From contig NZ_RHOI01000008.1 in NCBI RefSeq assembly GCF_003946165.1, forward strand, positions 1 through 64,000: a DNA stretch of 64,000 nt, given 5' to 3'. The translations under genes and the position numbers were made by a program. The notes below the pieces were generated by a model, which was not told the origin of the DNA, did no database searches, and saw only the letters and a program-made list of their open reading frames with translations. How positions within the stretch are numbered: position 1 is the first letter of the stretch; the number at the start of each line of letters is the position of its first letter. This DNA comes from Lacticaseibacillus baoqingensis (GTDB lineage: Bacteria > Bacillota > Bacilli > Lactobacillales > Lactobacillaceae). Below are positions 52,677 through 60,802 of this stretch, in pieces.

Positions 52677-53968
52677 CTTAAATCTCCTTTGCATAGTCTT
52701 TCAAGATCAGTCAAAAAATCAGGATAAGACACCGTCATCGCTGCTGCATCATGCAATTCCAACGGTGCGTCGGCAACTAACGCTGCGACTGCCAGCATCA
52801 TGGCGATGCGATGATCACCATGACTGTCAACATGCGCATCGGTGATCGGCGAAGTTTTGCGGCCATCAATCACAAAGCCATCTGCATACGCTTCGATTGC
52901 CACGCCTAATTTGCGTAATTCGCTAACGATTGTTTGGATCCGATCTGTTTCTTTTACACGCAATTCTTCAGCCCCATGGATATGACTGACGCCGTTAGCA
53001 TGCGCGGCTAACAACGCGACCAGCGGCAGCTCATCAATGACGGCAGGAATATCTGCAGCCGCTAAATCAATCGGCTGCAGTTTCGTATCAGTCACCTCTA
53101 GATCGGCTAGAGGCTCCCCGGCAGATTCAAGCGGCGTTACCTTAATATTGCCACCCATTCGTCTAACGATCTGCAAAAAGCCAGTCCTGGTAGGATTGAT
53201 GCCCACTTGTGGCAGCCGAATGTGGGAATTAGGCACAATGGTTGCCGCGGCAATGAAAAATGCAGCGCTGGACATGTCACCAGGAACCGCAACCGGCGTC
53301 GCGATCAACGGTTGCCCTCCAGGTAAGGCAATCGTTTGCCGATCGGCACTGACGGTTAACCGCACCCCAAACGCTTTCAGCATGCGTTCCGTGTGATCGC
53401 GCGTGGGTAAGGCCTCTCGCACGATGGTTGTGCCGGCAGCCTGCAGTCCAGCCAACAAAATCGCACTTTTCACCTGTGCACTGGCTACCGGTAAGGTATA
53501 ATCGATCGCTTTTAATGGGCGGCCAGTGATCACCGCTGGCAAATGACCAGCATCTAAGTCGATCGCCGCACCCATCGCCGCCAGCGGCTGGCTGACCCGC
53601 CGCATGGGTCTTTTACTCAAAGAAGCATCCCCCACCAGGCAACTGGTAAAAGGTTGCGCGGCCAATAATCCCATCAGCAAGCGCGTGGCTGTCCCAGCAT
53701 TATTCATATTCAAGGCCACATGTGCTGGTTTTAAGCGTCCACCGCCGTGAACTGTCACTTGTTGCTCAGTGTATGTGATCGGTACCCCCAAGGCGCGCAA
53801 CGCCTCCAAGGTGCTCAGGCAATCCGCTGAGGACAAGAAATTTGTGATCGTGGTCGTTCCTTTTGCCAATGCCCCAAGCATCAAAGCCCGGTGTGAAATA
53901 CTTTTATCACCTGGGACACGGACATGACCATGTAAACCGGTTGCAGGTGCTGCTGTTAAAACCGTCAT
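52673..53968 (-). CDS. aroA: EPSP synthase
   Basis: AroA joins shikimate-3-phosphate and PEP to EPSP. The 431-residue protein has HVRVPGDKSISHRALMLGAL at the start (as PGDKSISHRA), NMNNAGTATRLL (about 87-98), the repeat SAQVKSAILLAGL, PGDMSSAAFFIAA, and the final LRVKETDRI and DHRIAMM. It follows aroC by nine bases. Confidence 0.97.
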   Translation of the reverse strand: MTVLTAAPATGLHGHVRVPGDKSISHRALMLGALAKGTTTITNFLSSADCLSTLEALRALGVPITYTEQQVTVHGGGRLKPAHVALNMNNAGTATRLLMGLLAAQPFTSCLVGDASLSKRPMRRVSQPLAAMGAAIDLDAGHLPAVITGRPLKAIDYTLPVASAQVKSAILLAGLQAAGTTIVREALPTRDHTERMLKAFGVRLTVSADRQTIALPGGQPLIATPVAVPGDMSSAAFFIAAATIVPNSHIRLPQVGINPTRTGFLQIVRRMGGNIKVTPLESAGEPLADLEVTDTKLQPIDLAAADIPAVIDELPLVALLAAHANGVSHIHGAEELRVKETDRIQTIVSELRKLGVAIEAYADGFVIDGRKTSPITDAHVDSHGDHRIAMMLAVAALVADAPLELHDAAAMTVSYPDFLTDLERLCKGDLR

Positions 53969-53977
53969 AGGCTCCTC

Positions 53978-55144
53978 CTAAAAGCGCCGCAATTCCTCAC
54001 GATAAGCAGCGACTTGTGCTTTCATTCGTGCAAAATTACTATCGTCAAATTGCGCACACAATGCTTGTGTCAAGGCAATCGCTACTGCCATTTCAACCAC
54101 GATTGAAGCCGGCACGATCGCCGTCGTATCGGAACGCTCGACATTGGCTAATGATACTGCTTTAGTCTCAATGTTCACACTCGGCAAAGGATGATATAAA
54201 GTCGGGATCGGTTTCATCGCGGCAGTCACAACCAGCGGCATCCCATTCGTCATTCCGCCTTCCAAACCGCCCAGGTGGTTGCTGGCACGCTGATAACCAT
54301 GATCTGCGTCCCAAGTGATGGCATCCATCACCGTACTGCCCGGCCGATCAGCAACCGCAAAGCCATCCCCAAAAGCAACGCCTTTGATCGCATTGACGCT
54401 CATGACAGCCGCAGCAATTTGCCCGTCCAGCTTAGCAGGAGCAGTCGTATAGCTGCCAATTCCTGCAGGCAAGCCGTTGGCGACGACGCGCACAGTGCCC
54501 CCGAGGGTATCGCCTGCATGGCGCGCGTCATCGATTGCCGCATGGATCGCCGAAACTCGATTCGCATCAAGAACGCGCAGATCATTAGCGTTCACTGCTG
54601 CTTTGATCGCCGTCACGTCATCAGTTTCAATGCGACCGCCATCGTGTGCGCCAACACTTTGCACATACCCCACCAAATGGATCCCCAACGCGGCTAATAA
54701 TTGCTCACACACTGCACCGATGGCGACTTTCATCGCAGTCTCTCGAGCTGATGAACGTTCCAGTACATTTCGCAGGTCGCGATGGCCATATTTTTGGCCG
54801 CCGACCAAATCAGCATGACCAGCGCGCGGCCGCTGCACTTGCCGCAGCGTATTCTCCGGGTTGGCTTTGGCAACAGGGTCCATGATAGCTTGCCAATGAT
54901 CGTGGTCACGATTAACGATTACCAATGCGATCGGGCCGCCTAATGTCACCCCATGGCGCACACCCCCAACGATCTGGACTTGATCATGTTCGATCTTTTG
55001 GCGTGCCCCGCGTCCATATCCGCCTTGGCGTTTAGCTAAGGCGTCATTGATGCTTGTCACATCGATGGCCAAACCGGCAGGGATCCCGGTGATCACCCCG
55101 GTCAACTGTGGCCCATGTGATTCACCTGCTGTCATAAATTCCAT
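53978..55144 (-). CDS. aroC: Chorismate synthase
   Basis: AroC removes phosphate from EPSP to give chorismate, using reduced FMN. The 388-residue protein has the family signatures GESHGPQLTGVITGIPAG (as GESHGPQLTGVI), RPRAGHADLVGGQKY, SSARETAMKVA, and NHLGGLEGGMTNG near the C-terminus. It follows the chorismate mutase by one base. Confidence 0.97.
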   Translation of the reverse strand: MEFMTAGESHGPQLTGVITGIPAGLAIDVTSINDALAKRQGGYGRGARQKIEHDQVQIVGGVRHGVTLGGPIALVIVNRDHDHWQAIMDPVAKANPENTLRQVQRPRAGHADLVGGQKYGHRDLRNVLERSSARETAMKVAIGAVCEQLLAALGIHLVGYVQSVGAHDGGRIETDDVTAIKAAVNANDLRVLDANRVSAIHAAIDDARHAGDTLGGTVRVVANGLPAGIGSYTTAPAKLDGQIAAAVMSVNAIKGVAFGDGFAVADRPGSTVMDAITWDADHGYQRASNHLGGLEGGMTNGMPLVVTAAMKPIPTLYHPLPSVNIETKAVSLANVERSDTTAIVPASIVVEMAVAIALTQALCAQFDDSNFARMKAQVAAYREELRRF

Positions 55145-55145
55145 C

Positions 55146-55478
55146 TTATTTCACTCCTTCTTCGCGTTGGCTGGTCTGGACACGCCGCGACTCTTGCATG
55201 ATTGTGGTAAAAATTGCTTGGAAATGTGCTGCCAAAGCCGGGTCGCTCAACTGGCCCACCACATCAGCTAATACCGCATCTTCGCGTTGGAAATCACGCA
55301 CCGGCTGGGCTTGTTGGGCTTTGATCGCACCAATTGCTTTGACCGCTTCAAAACGCTGCTGTAACAGCCTGATCAACTGATGATCGATCGCAGTCACCTC
55401 TTTGCGGACGACTGCTAGGGCTTGATCTTGCGGTAACTGTGCCAGTTCATGTTGCCATCGATGTTGTAATTGGGTCAT
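55146..55478 (-). CDS. Chorismate mutase (AroQ type)
   Basis: A 110-residue helical enzyme that turns chorismate into prephenate. The AroQ core is EVTAIDHQLIRLLQQRFEAVK (as IDHQLIRLLQQRF; about 43-55), then KAQQAQPVRDFQREDAVL. An N-terminal stretch of about 35 residues precedes it. I chose the ATG at 55478, with AAAGGATGG upstream; the longer frame overlaps the attenuator terminator. It is the first enzyme gene after the leader, so it is the most directly controlled. Confidence 0.9.
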   Translation of the reverse strand: MTQLQHRWQHELAQLPQDQALAVVRKEVTAIDHQLIRLLQQRFEAVKAIGAIKAQQAQPVRDFQREDAVLADVVGQLSDPALAAHFQAIFTTIMQESRRVQTSQREEGVK

Positions 55479-55504
55479 TTGGGACCATCCTTTCATACTG
55501 GGTA

Positions 55505-55538
55505 CAAAAAAAGCCAACTAGGACTCTGCCTAGTTGGC
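55505..55538 (-). terminator. Attenuator terminator of the aro operon
   Basis: GCCAACTAGG (minus strand, 55538-55529) pairs with CCTAGTTGGC (55522-55513) around a six-base loop, then seven T residues. It lies between the leader peptide and the chorismate mutase. Part of its 5' arm (55526-55533) can instead pair with 55554-55561 to form an antiterminator. Confidence 0.88.
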
Positions 55539-55552
55539 GATAAACAATATGC

Positions 55553-55571
55553 GCTAGACAGCGTGTCTAGC
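55553..55571 (-). promoter_or_regulatory. Leader hairpin competing with the antiterminator
   Basis: GCTAGACA (55571-55564 on the minus strand) pairs with TGTCTAGC (55560-55553) as a perfect 8-bp stem. Its 3' arm overlaps the segment that can form the antiterminator with 55526-55533, so the two are exclusive. Confidence 0.6.
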
Positions 55572-55634
55572 TGGCAAGTGAATAGACTATGCGCAGTCGG
55601 ACACGGACGATGAACGCCCGTGATAACGAGCGAA

Positions 55635-55688
55635 TTAGTGTGCTTGTGCATAGTAATAATATTCAAATTGCCAAAAGCTCATGCGCAT
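55635..55688 (-). CDS. Leader peptide of the aromatic amino acid operon
   Basis: A 17-residue peptide, MRMSFWQFEYYYYAQAH, with GGAGG nine bases ahead of its ATG. Eight of the first thirteen residues after the start include Phe, Trp, Phe and four consecutive Tyr codons (TAT TAT TAC TAT). A strong promoter lies upstream and hairpins with a terminator lie downstream, then the chorismate mutase, aroC, aroA, tyrA and aroK genes. A ribosome starved for tyrosyl-tRNA would stall on the tyrosine run. This is the classic layout of ribosome-mediated attenuation. The peptide itself probably has no function. Confidence 0.9.
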   Translation of the reverse strand: MRMSFWQFEYYYYAQAH

Positions 55689-55718
55689 ATCGATATCCTC
55701 CCGTTGAATGTTGTAATT

Positions 55719-55747
55719 ATTAAACCATTCTCACAGTAAGGTGTCAA
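55719..55747 (-). promoter_or_regulatory. Promoter of the aro leader/operon
   Basis: Perfect TTGACA (55742-55747), 17-base spacer, TTTAAT (55719-55724), about 30 bases before the leader peptide. It starts in the gap after ynbB. Confidence 0.8.
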
Positions 55748-55762
55748 TGCTCACAGCAAAGA

Positions 55763-57028
55763 TTAATCTTGTTTTCCAAAAAACGTTTCTTGCGCGGCCC
55801 CAATAATGGCCAATTTGACATGCGCAAAGGTCAACCCGCCTTGCATATATAACGTATATGGCGGCCGCAAAGGACCGTCACCGGAAAATTCAACGGTTGA
55901 GCCGGCAATAAACGACCCGCCAGCCATGATCACTTGGTCTTCGTAGCCGGCCATTTGTTCTGGGATCGGGGTAACAAATGAATCGACTGGTGAGTGGCGC
56001 TGGACCGCCTCAGCAAACTTGATCATGTCCTCTGGGTTACCAAAATTGACCGTTTGAATGAGATCAGTCCGCGGTGCATCCCACTTAGGACTGACGGTCA
56101 GCCCCAAAGCGTCTAACAATGCTGACTCAAAGATCGCCCCTTTGATCGCATTACCAGTGGTTTGCGGCGAAACAAAAAACCCTTGGTACATATCTCGCAA
56201 AGCCGTTCCTGTCGCCCCTTCTTCGCCCCCGATACCCGGGACGGTGAAGCGGTAACTCACGCGTTGGATCAAATCTTGCCGACCAACTAAATAACCGCCA
56301 GTCTTCGCATAACCGCCACCGGCATTTTTAAACAAGGACCCTGCCATCAAATCTGCCCCGACATCCAACGGCTCCTTGGTTTCGGAAAATTCGCCATAAG
56401 CATTATCCACGAAGATCCACACATCAGGCATCACTGCACGTACCGCTTGGATCATGGCTTGGATCTTGGCGACGGTAAACGATTCACGAGTCGCATATCC
56501 GCGCGAGCGTTGGATCGCGACGACTTTTGTCGCTGGGCGCAAACGTGCTTTGATCGCAGGTAAATCGGCTTCGCCATTTGGCAACAGGTCAACATAATCG
56601 ACATTGATCCCGTATTCTTTAGGACTGCCGACCCCATTGCCCGCCAAGCCCAACACCTCTTGCAACGTATCGTATGGCTTACCCGTAATGTATAAGATCT
56701 CATCGCCTGGCCGCACTAAGCCTAACAAACCAACACCGATCGCATGCGTCCCAGAAACAAACTGCGGCCGAACTAACGCATCTTCACCGCCTAATACTTC
56801 AGCGTAAATGGCCTCCAGTTTATCTCGGCCTTCATCGTTATGCCCGTATCCAGTCGTGCCATTCAAATCACTTTCAGCCACATGATGGGCCTGAAAACTA
56901 GCCAATACTTTGGCTTCATTCTCAACGATCTGCGCATCGATCTGCGCAAGCCGCGGTGCGATTTGCTTGTCGATTTGATCGACTAAGGCGATTAATTTTG
57001 GATCATAGTCATTTTTCCAACTCATCAT
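55763..57028 (-). CDS. ynbB: PLP-dependent YnbB family protein (aluminium resistance type)
   Basis: A 421-residue protein of the methionine gamma-lyase-like YnbB family, annotated as aluminium resistance. The PLP lysine region is likely DLMAGSLFKNAGGGYAKTGGY (as GSLFKNAGGG; about 238-247). RPQFVSGTHA, the cofactor phosphate site, and IFVDNAYGEF are also typical. Its reaction is not established. The start overlaps miaA by four bases with AAGGAG inside the miaA end. In many Firmicutes miaA, ynbB, glnR and glnA are contiguous; here the aro operon lies between ynbB and glnR. Confidence 0.92.
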   Translation of the reverse strand: MMSWKNDYDPKLIALVDQIDKQIAPRLAQIDAQIVENEAKVLASFQAHHVAESDLNGTTGYGHNDEGRDKLEAIYAEVLGGEDALVRPQFVSGTHAIGVGLLGLVRPGDEILYITGKPYDTLQEVLGLAGNGVGSPKEYGINVDYVDLLPNGEADLPAIKARLRPATKVVAIQRSRGYATRESFTVAKIQAMIQAVRAVMPDVWIFVDNAYGEFSETKEPLDVGADLMAGSLFKNAGGGYAKTGGYLVGRQDLIQRVSYRFTVPGIGGEEGATGTALRDMYQGFFVSPQTTGNAIKGAIFESALLDALGLTVSPKWDAPRTDLIQTVNFGNPEDMIKFAEAVQRHSPVDSFVTPIPEQMAGYEDQVIMAGGSFIAGSTVEFSGDGPLRPPYTLYMQGGLTFAHVKLAIIGAAQETFFGKQD

Positions 57029-57951
57029 AAAACTCCTTTGTTATACCACTGAGTCACTCGGTTCAATATGTCTTGGTACTGTTGCGGCTGTGCGATCAAG
57101 TCGAACCACTGCGTCGGCATCTGGTGGCGAAAATAGGTCAGCTGGCGCTTGGCATACTGCCGCGAATGCTGCTGCACTAACGCAATGCACGTCTCTAGGG
57201 ACGCTTCCCCAGCAAAATACGGCAACAATTCTTTATAGCCGATCGCTTTGAGTGCTTGCGCCTGTGGCCCGGCTTGGGCAACCACGCGTTTGACTTCAGC
57301 GACTAACCCGCCTTGAACCATGGCCTCTACGCGTGCATTGATCCGCCTATATAACTGCGCGCGATCAGTGGTCAATCCCAAGATCAACGCATCATAAACT
57401 GGCTTAGGTGCCGGCTGCTGGGAAAACCGCCGCCCCGTCAGTGCGATCACTTCTAATGCCCTGATCACCCGCCGGCTATTCCCTACCGGAATCTGGCTAG
57501 CGGCTTTGGGGTCTTGCGCTTGCAACCGTTGCCACAGCCAGTCGGGACCATTGCTAACCAGCTCTTTTTGCAGCGTCTTTCGGTACGCGCTCGGCGGCGC
57601 TTCGCCGCCTAAAGGCAATCCTAGCCGCAAAGCATTGAGGTAAAACCCGGTACCGCCGACAACGATCGGCAAATGCCCGCGCTGCTGGATCTCAGCAATG
57701 ACTGCCATTGCTTGCTGCTTAAATTGTGCCACCGTGTATGGGGTGCCGGGGGTGACAATATCCAGTAAATGGTGCGGGACTCCGCCGCGTTCAGCGAGGG
57801 TCGCTTTAGCTGTGCCGATATCCATGCCGCGATAGATCTGATAGGCGTCAGCATTGACGATCTCCCCTTTGAGCGCTTGGGCTAGCCGAACAGACAATGC
57901 GGTTTTGCCCACTGCCGTTGGCCCGCCGATGATCAATATTTGCCGTTGCAT
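57025..57951 (-). CDS. miaA: tRNA dimethylallyltransferase
   Basis: MiaA adds a dimethylallyl group to A37 of tRNAs reading UNN codons. The 308-residue protein has the P-loop IIGGPTAVGKTALSVRLA (about 5-22), NADAYQIYRGMDIGTAK (about 33-49; the usual Ser is Ala), and a C-terminal tRNA-binding region (YAKRQLTYFR). The start is well set at 57951 with GGAGG. It is coupled to ynbB. Confidence 0.96.
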   Translation of the reverse strand: MQRQILIIGGPTAVGKTALSVRLAQALKGEIVNADAYQIYRGMDIGTAKATLAERGGVPHHLLDIVTPGTPYTVAQFKQQAMAVIAEIQQRGHLPIVVGGTGFYLNALRLGLPLGGEAPPSAYRKTLQKELVSNGPDWLWQRLQAQDPKAASQIPVGNSRRVIRALEVIALTGRRFSQQPAPKPVYDALILGLTTDRAQLYRRINARVEAMVQGGLVAEVKRVVAQAGPQAQALKAIGYKELLPYFAGEASLETCIALVQQHSRQYAKRQLTYFRHQMPTQWFDLIAQPQQYQDILNRVTQWYNKGVL

Positions 57952-57989
57952 GACGTCCTCCTTACTGGTTGGCAGTTAAGGGTCACTTT

Positions 57990-58018
57990 TTGTTGTGAAA
58001 CCCGTTCTATAGTATAAT
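57990..58018 (+). promoter_or_regulatory. DUF3042 gene promoter
   Basis: TTGTTG (57990-57995), 17-base spacer, perfect TATAAT (58013-58018), 39 bases before the ATG at 58058. Confidence 0.75.
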
Positions 58019-58057
58019 GAAATTAGCGACAAAGTTCAGTATCTGGAGGGAAAATTC

Positions 58058-58237
58058 ATGAAACATAAATTTGCTAAAGGCTTCTTCCTCGGGACCTTGA
58101 TGACGGTCAGCGCGGTTTGCGGAAGCGTTGTTGCCTTCAAAAAGTCGTATATCGAGCCCGTTGAAACCAAAGTGGAAGAAATCAACGATAACCGGCGAAA
58201 AGCAAACCGCAAACGCCACTCTGCTCATCAAGGCTAA
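58058..58237 (+). CDS. DUF3042 family protein
   Basis: A 59-residue protein with GGAGGG before its ATG. It starts MKHKFAKGFFLGTLMTVSAV, a single membrane helix, and continues FKKSYIEPVETK with a charged Lys/Arg-rich tail. This matches DUF3042, a lactic acid bacterial family of unknown role. It is monocistronic on the plus strand with its own promoter and terminator. Confidence 0.9.
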   Translation: MKHKFAKGFFLGTLMTVSAVCGSVVAFKKSYIEPVETKVEEINDNRRKANRKRHSAHQG

Positions 58238-58242
58238 CACAA

Positions 58243-58288
58243 CAAAAAACAAGGCTAGGCCATTTACTGGACCTAGCCTTGTTTTTTG
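58243..58288. terminator. DUF3042/rhodanese bidirectional terminator
   Basis: AAAAAACAAGGCTAGG (58244-58259) pairs with CCTAGCCTTGTTTTTT (58272-58287). Confidence 0.92.
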
Positions 58289-58349
58289 TAGCATATTGCA
58301 TTTATCAAAACACTCAGCTAACCACGCATTGTCTTAGCCATGAAAAAAC

Positions 58350-58760
58350 TCAAGCCTCAAAGGACTTCTTCTTCTTCGTTTTGCCAGACCAGTTTTGATA
58401 GCCTTTTTTCAAGAAGTTGACTTTGGTGAAGCCGGCTTTTTTTAATCTGCCAGCGGCACGCACAGACAATTCACCGGCAGCATCATAAAGATAGACTGGC
58501 AAATCAGGACGCAATTCCGTCATCCGTTCTTTCAAAACGGAGTATGGCATATTGCGAGCCCCTAAGATATGGCCCGCATCAAAATCTTTCTTCTCTCGTA
58601 AGTCGATGATCTGAGCCTTGCGCATGGTCGCTTCAAACTCATCCGGTTCAATTTCGCCGCCAATTGCTTTTAGCTGTGACTTGCGGTACCACACCCATAG
58701 CCAATTGAGTGCCCAAGCCAAAAGCCCTGCCCCGATCAGGATCAATAAGAAACTTAACAT
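58350..58760 (-). CDS. Rhodanese-like domain protein (YqhL type), membrane-anchored
   Basis: A 136-residue protein with one N-terminal membrane helix (about 3-26) and a rhodanese fold (AQIIDLREKKDFDAGHILGARNMPYS, shown as DLREKKDFDAGHI; then LPVYLYDAAGELSVRAAGRL). The usual active-site loop Cys-x5-R is replaced by Asp at the Cys place (LYDAAGELSVRAA). It is therefore likely catalytically inactive. It lies after glk on the same strand. Confidence 0.88.
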   Translation of the reverse strand: MLSFLLILIGAGLLAWALNWLWVWYRKSQLKAIGGEIEPDEFEATMRKAQIIDLREKKDFDAGHILGARNMPYSVLKERMTELRPDLPVYLYDAAGELSVRAAGRLKKAGFTKVNFLKKGYQNWSGKTKKKKSFEA

Positions 58761-58772
58761 GCTGTGGCCTCC

Positions 58773-59732
58773 TTACCGCCGCGCCAAACTTGCTGCACCG
58801 ATGACCCCAGCTGTATTGCCCAAAGTGGCTAACCGCAACTTAGTCGTTTCGCGAACATTTGGAAAAGTGAATTGTTTGAAATACTTATCAACGCGGGTCA
58901 ATAAGAAATCTCCAGCGGCACTAACGCCGCCGCCGATCAAGATATATTCTGGGTTCAAGATATTGCCAATATTGCCTAGACCCAAACCTAAGAAATAGCT
59001 GACCCGATCGACGATCATCAGCGCCAATTTGTCGCCTGCCTTGGCACAATCGAACACGATCTTGCTGGAGATCTCATCACCATCGTCAAGCGTTTGCTTT
59101 AACTGCGAATCACCAGCATACTCTTCTGCCATGTCGCGGGCCACCCGCACGACCCCAGTCGCACTGGCAATGGTTTCTAGACAGCCTTTTTTGCCACAAG
59201 TACATAAGTACCCATTGGGATCTACCGTGACATGCCCGATTTCGCCTGCAGAACCGGCGACACCATGTAACAGATGCCCGTCGGCAATGATCCCGCCGCC
59301 GATGCCAGTCCCTAAGGCCACTAAGGTCACGTTGTCAGCAGCCTCACCAGCGCCTTTCCACTGTTCGCCCATTGCGGCAACATTGACGTCATTGTCGATG
59401 GCAAACGGAATGCCCGTCGCAGCTTCAATGTCACGTTTTGGCTGTTGGAGGGTCTTCCAGTTTAAGTTATATGCGCCGATCACAGTTCCGGCTTTGGTAT
59501 CGACCGTTCCTGGTGTCCCCATGCCGATTCCTTGAAAATCTTGGGCATCCATGTGGTACAACTGCAAATGATCTTGGATCGATGCGATGATATCAGGGAT
59601 AATGTGTCGTCCTTCATCCAAAATGTTGGTATCGATACTCCAGCGTTGCTGGATCTCCCCGTCTTGAGTCAGGATCGCAAACTTGGCCGTCGTGCCGCCA
59701 AGATCGACGCCTAATAACTTCTTGTCAGTCAT
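58773..59732 (-). CDS. glk: Glucokinase (ROK family)
   Basis: A 319-residue sugar kinase. It has the ATP-binding DLGGTTAKFAI (about 10-20), the catalytic NDVNVAAMGE (about 113-122), and the ROK zinc site CTCGKKGCLE (about 178-187). It phosphorylates glucose to feed glycolysis. It overlaps yqgQ by eight bases, the conserved Firmicutes rhomboid-yqgQ-glk order. Confidence 0.96.
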   Translation of the reverse strand: MTDKKLLGVDLGGTTAKFAILTQDGEIQQRWSIDTNILDEGRHIIPDIIASIQDHLQLYHMDAQDFQGIGMGTPGTVDTKAGTVIGAYNLNWKTLQQPKRDIEAATGIPFAIDNDVNVAAMGEQWKGAGEAADNVTLVALGTGIGGGIIADGHLLHGVAGSAGEIGHVTVDPNGYLCTCGKKGCLETIASATGVVRVARDMAEEYAGDSQLKQTLDDGDEISSKIVFDCAKAGDKLALMIVDRVSYFLGLGLGNIGNILNPEYILIGGGVSAAGDFLLTRVDKYFKQFTFPNVRETTKLRLATLGNTAGVIGAASLARR

Positions 59733-59970
59733 CTTGATTCCTCCGTAGGTCTGAATTTAGTGGATGTTTTGCTTCTTGTTCATGAGCATGTCGCAAGACA
59801 ATCTTCGCCGTTGCGTATTCCTGATCTGGAATCAACCGCAATTCATGCAGGCGGTCGACTTCCACAGCGGCTAATTCAATGTCCCAAAGACGATCACCCA
59901 GGTGAATGAAAGTGCCAAAACGCTTTAACAGCTGCAGCACATCATAAAATGTACGAATTTCTGGATACAC
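59725..59970 (-). CDS. yqgQ: YqgQ family (DUF910) protein
   Basis: An 81-residue cytosolic protein of the YqgQ family, with FYDVLQLLKRFGTFIHLGDR (as LQLLKRFGTFIH) and LAAVEVDRLHELRLI. YqgQ binds single-stranded nucleic acids in structural studies; its role is unclear. The start is a GTG at 59970 with AGGGGTGA upstream. It couples rhomboid and glk. Confidence 0.9.
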   Translation of the reverse strand: MYPEIRTFYDVLQLLKRFGTFIHLGDRLWDIELAAVEVDRLHELRLIPDQEYATAKIVLRHAHEQEAKHPLNSDLRRNQDD

Positions 59971-59986
59971 GCGTCACTCACCCCTT

Positions 59987-60664
59987 TTAATGCCGACCTA
60001 GCAACAATAGCGCCATGAGTGCAAAAACCAACACAACAGCCATAATGATCTGTCTAGCTTTGCTCATCTGCCCTAACTGTGGGGCACCCACGGCACCAGC
60101 CACTAAAAAGCCGCCTAGTAAACCGCCGATATGCCCGGTGATATCGACACCGCTGGAAAAGAGATTGAATACCAAGTTGATCACCGCCAGCATCGCAAAC
60201 TGTTGGCTCAAAAGACGCACCATCGCATTATCGCGAAAACTATCGCCAAGCATTAAAAATGCGCCCATCAATCCAAAAATTGCAGTGGAAGCCCCAGCCG
60301 AAAGTGAATCCGGTGCAAAAACATAGCCCGCAACGTTGCCAGCAATCGCTGAGACTAAATAAATGACCGCAAACCGCCAATGACCAAAGATGCGTTCGCA
60401 AATTGCCCCTAGGTAATATAAGGAGATCCCATTCACGATGATGTGCATCCAGCCGATATGCACAAATGCCGGCGTGACGAACCGCCACCATTGACCAGCA
60501 ACGATCAACGGATTCCACCGGGCGCCAAAAGCAACTAATACCAAATTATTGGTACTGCCACCCATCAGCGTTTCGCCAATAAAAACTGCAACGGTGATAG
60601 CAAGCAATACATAAGTCACGATTGGTGTATTGGCCAACCTGCTCCGCCAATATGGGTTGTGCAT
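59987..60664 (-). CDS. Rhomboid family intramembrane serine protease
   Basis: A 225-residue protein with six to seven membrane helices. The catalytic Ser lies in AGASTAIFGLMG (about 123-134), the His in DITGHIGGLLGG (about 177-188), and HIIVNGISLYYLG with its Asn precedes. The ATG at 60664 has AAGGAG upstream; an in-frame extension of 23 codons spans the PBP terminator and is rejected. Its substrate is unknown; B. subtilis YqgP processes membrane proteins. Confidence 0.95.
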   Translation of the reverse strand: MHNPYWRSRLANTPIVTYVLLAITVAVFIGETLMGGSTNNLVLVAFGARWNPLIVAGQWWRFVTPAFVHIGWMHIIVNGISLYYLGAICERIFGHWRFAVIYLVSAIAGNVAGYVFAPDSLSAGASTAIFGLMGAFLMLGDSFRDNAMVRLLSQQFAMLAVINLVFNLFSSGVDITGHIGGLLGGFLVAGAVGAPQLGQMSKARQIIMAVVLVFALMALLLLGRH

Positions 60665-60685
60665 GCCAGTCTCCTTTCCATCCGA

Positions 60686-60713
60686 CAAAAAAAACAACAG
60701 GCGAACCTGTTGT
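60686..60713 (-). terminator. Terminator after the PBP gene
   Basis: ACAACAGG (60694-60701) pairs with CCTGTTGT (60706-60713) around a four-base loop, followed by eight T residues on the minus strand. Confidence 0.88.
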
Positions 60714-60802
60714 TGGTGTGTGATTGCCCGCAAACAAGTACAAAACTGCTGTTGGCTATGCCAACATTCAACAGCTAGTGTAGCATTTTTTAAGCGCTAT
60801 GC

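Noticed and set aside
55505-55747. T-box riboswitch before the aromatic operon
   Set aside because: The T-box sequence and a specifier loop are absent, whereas a leader peptide with a ribosome binding site explains the region better.
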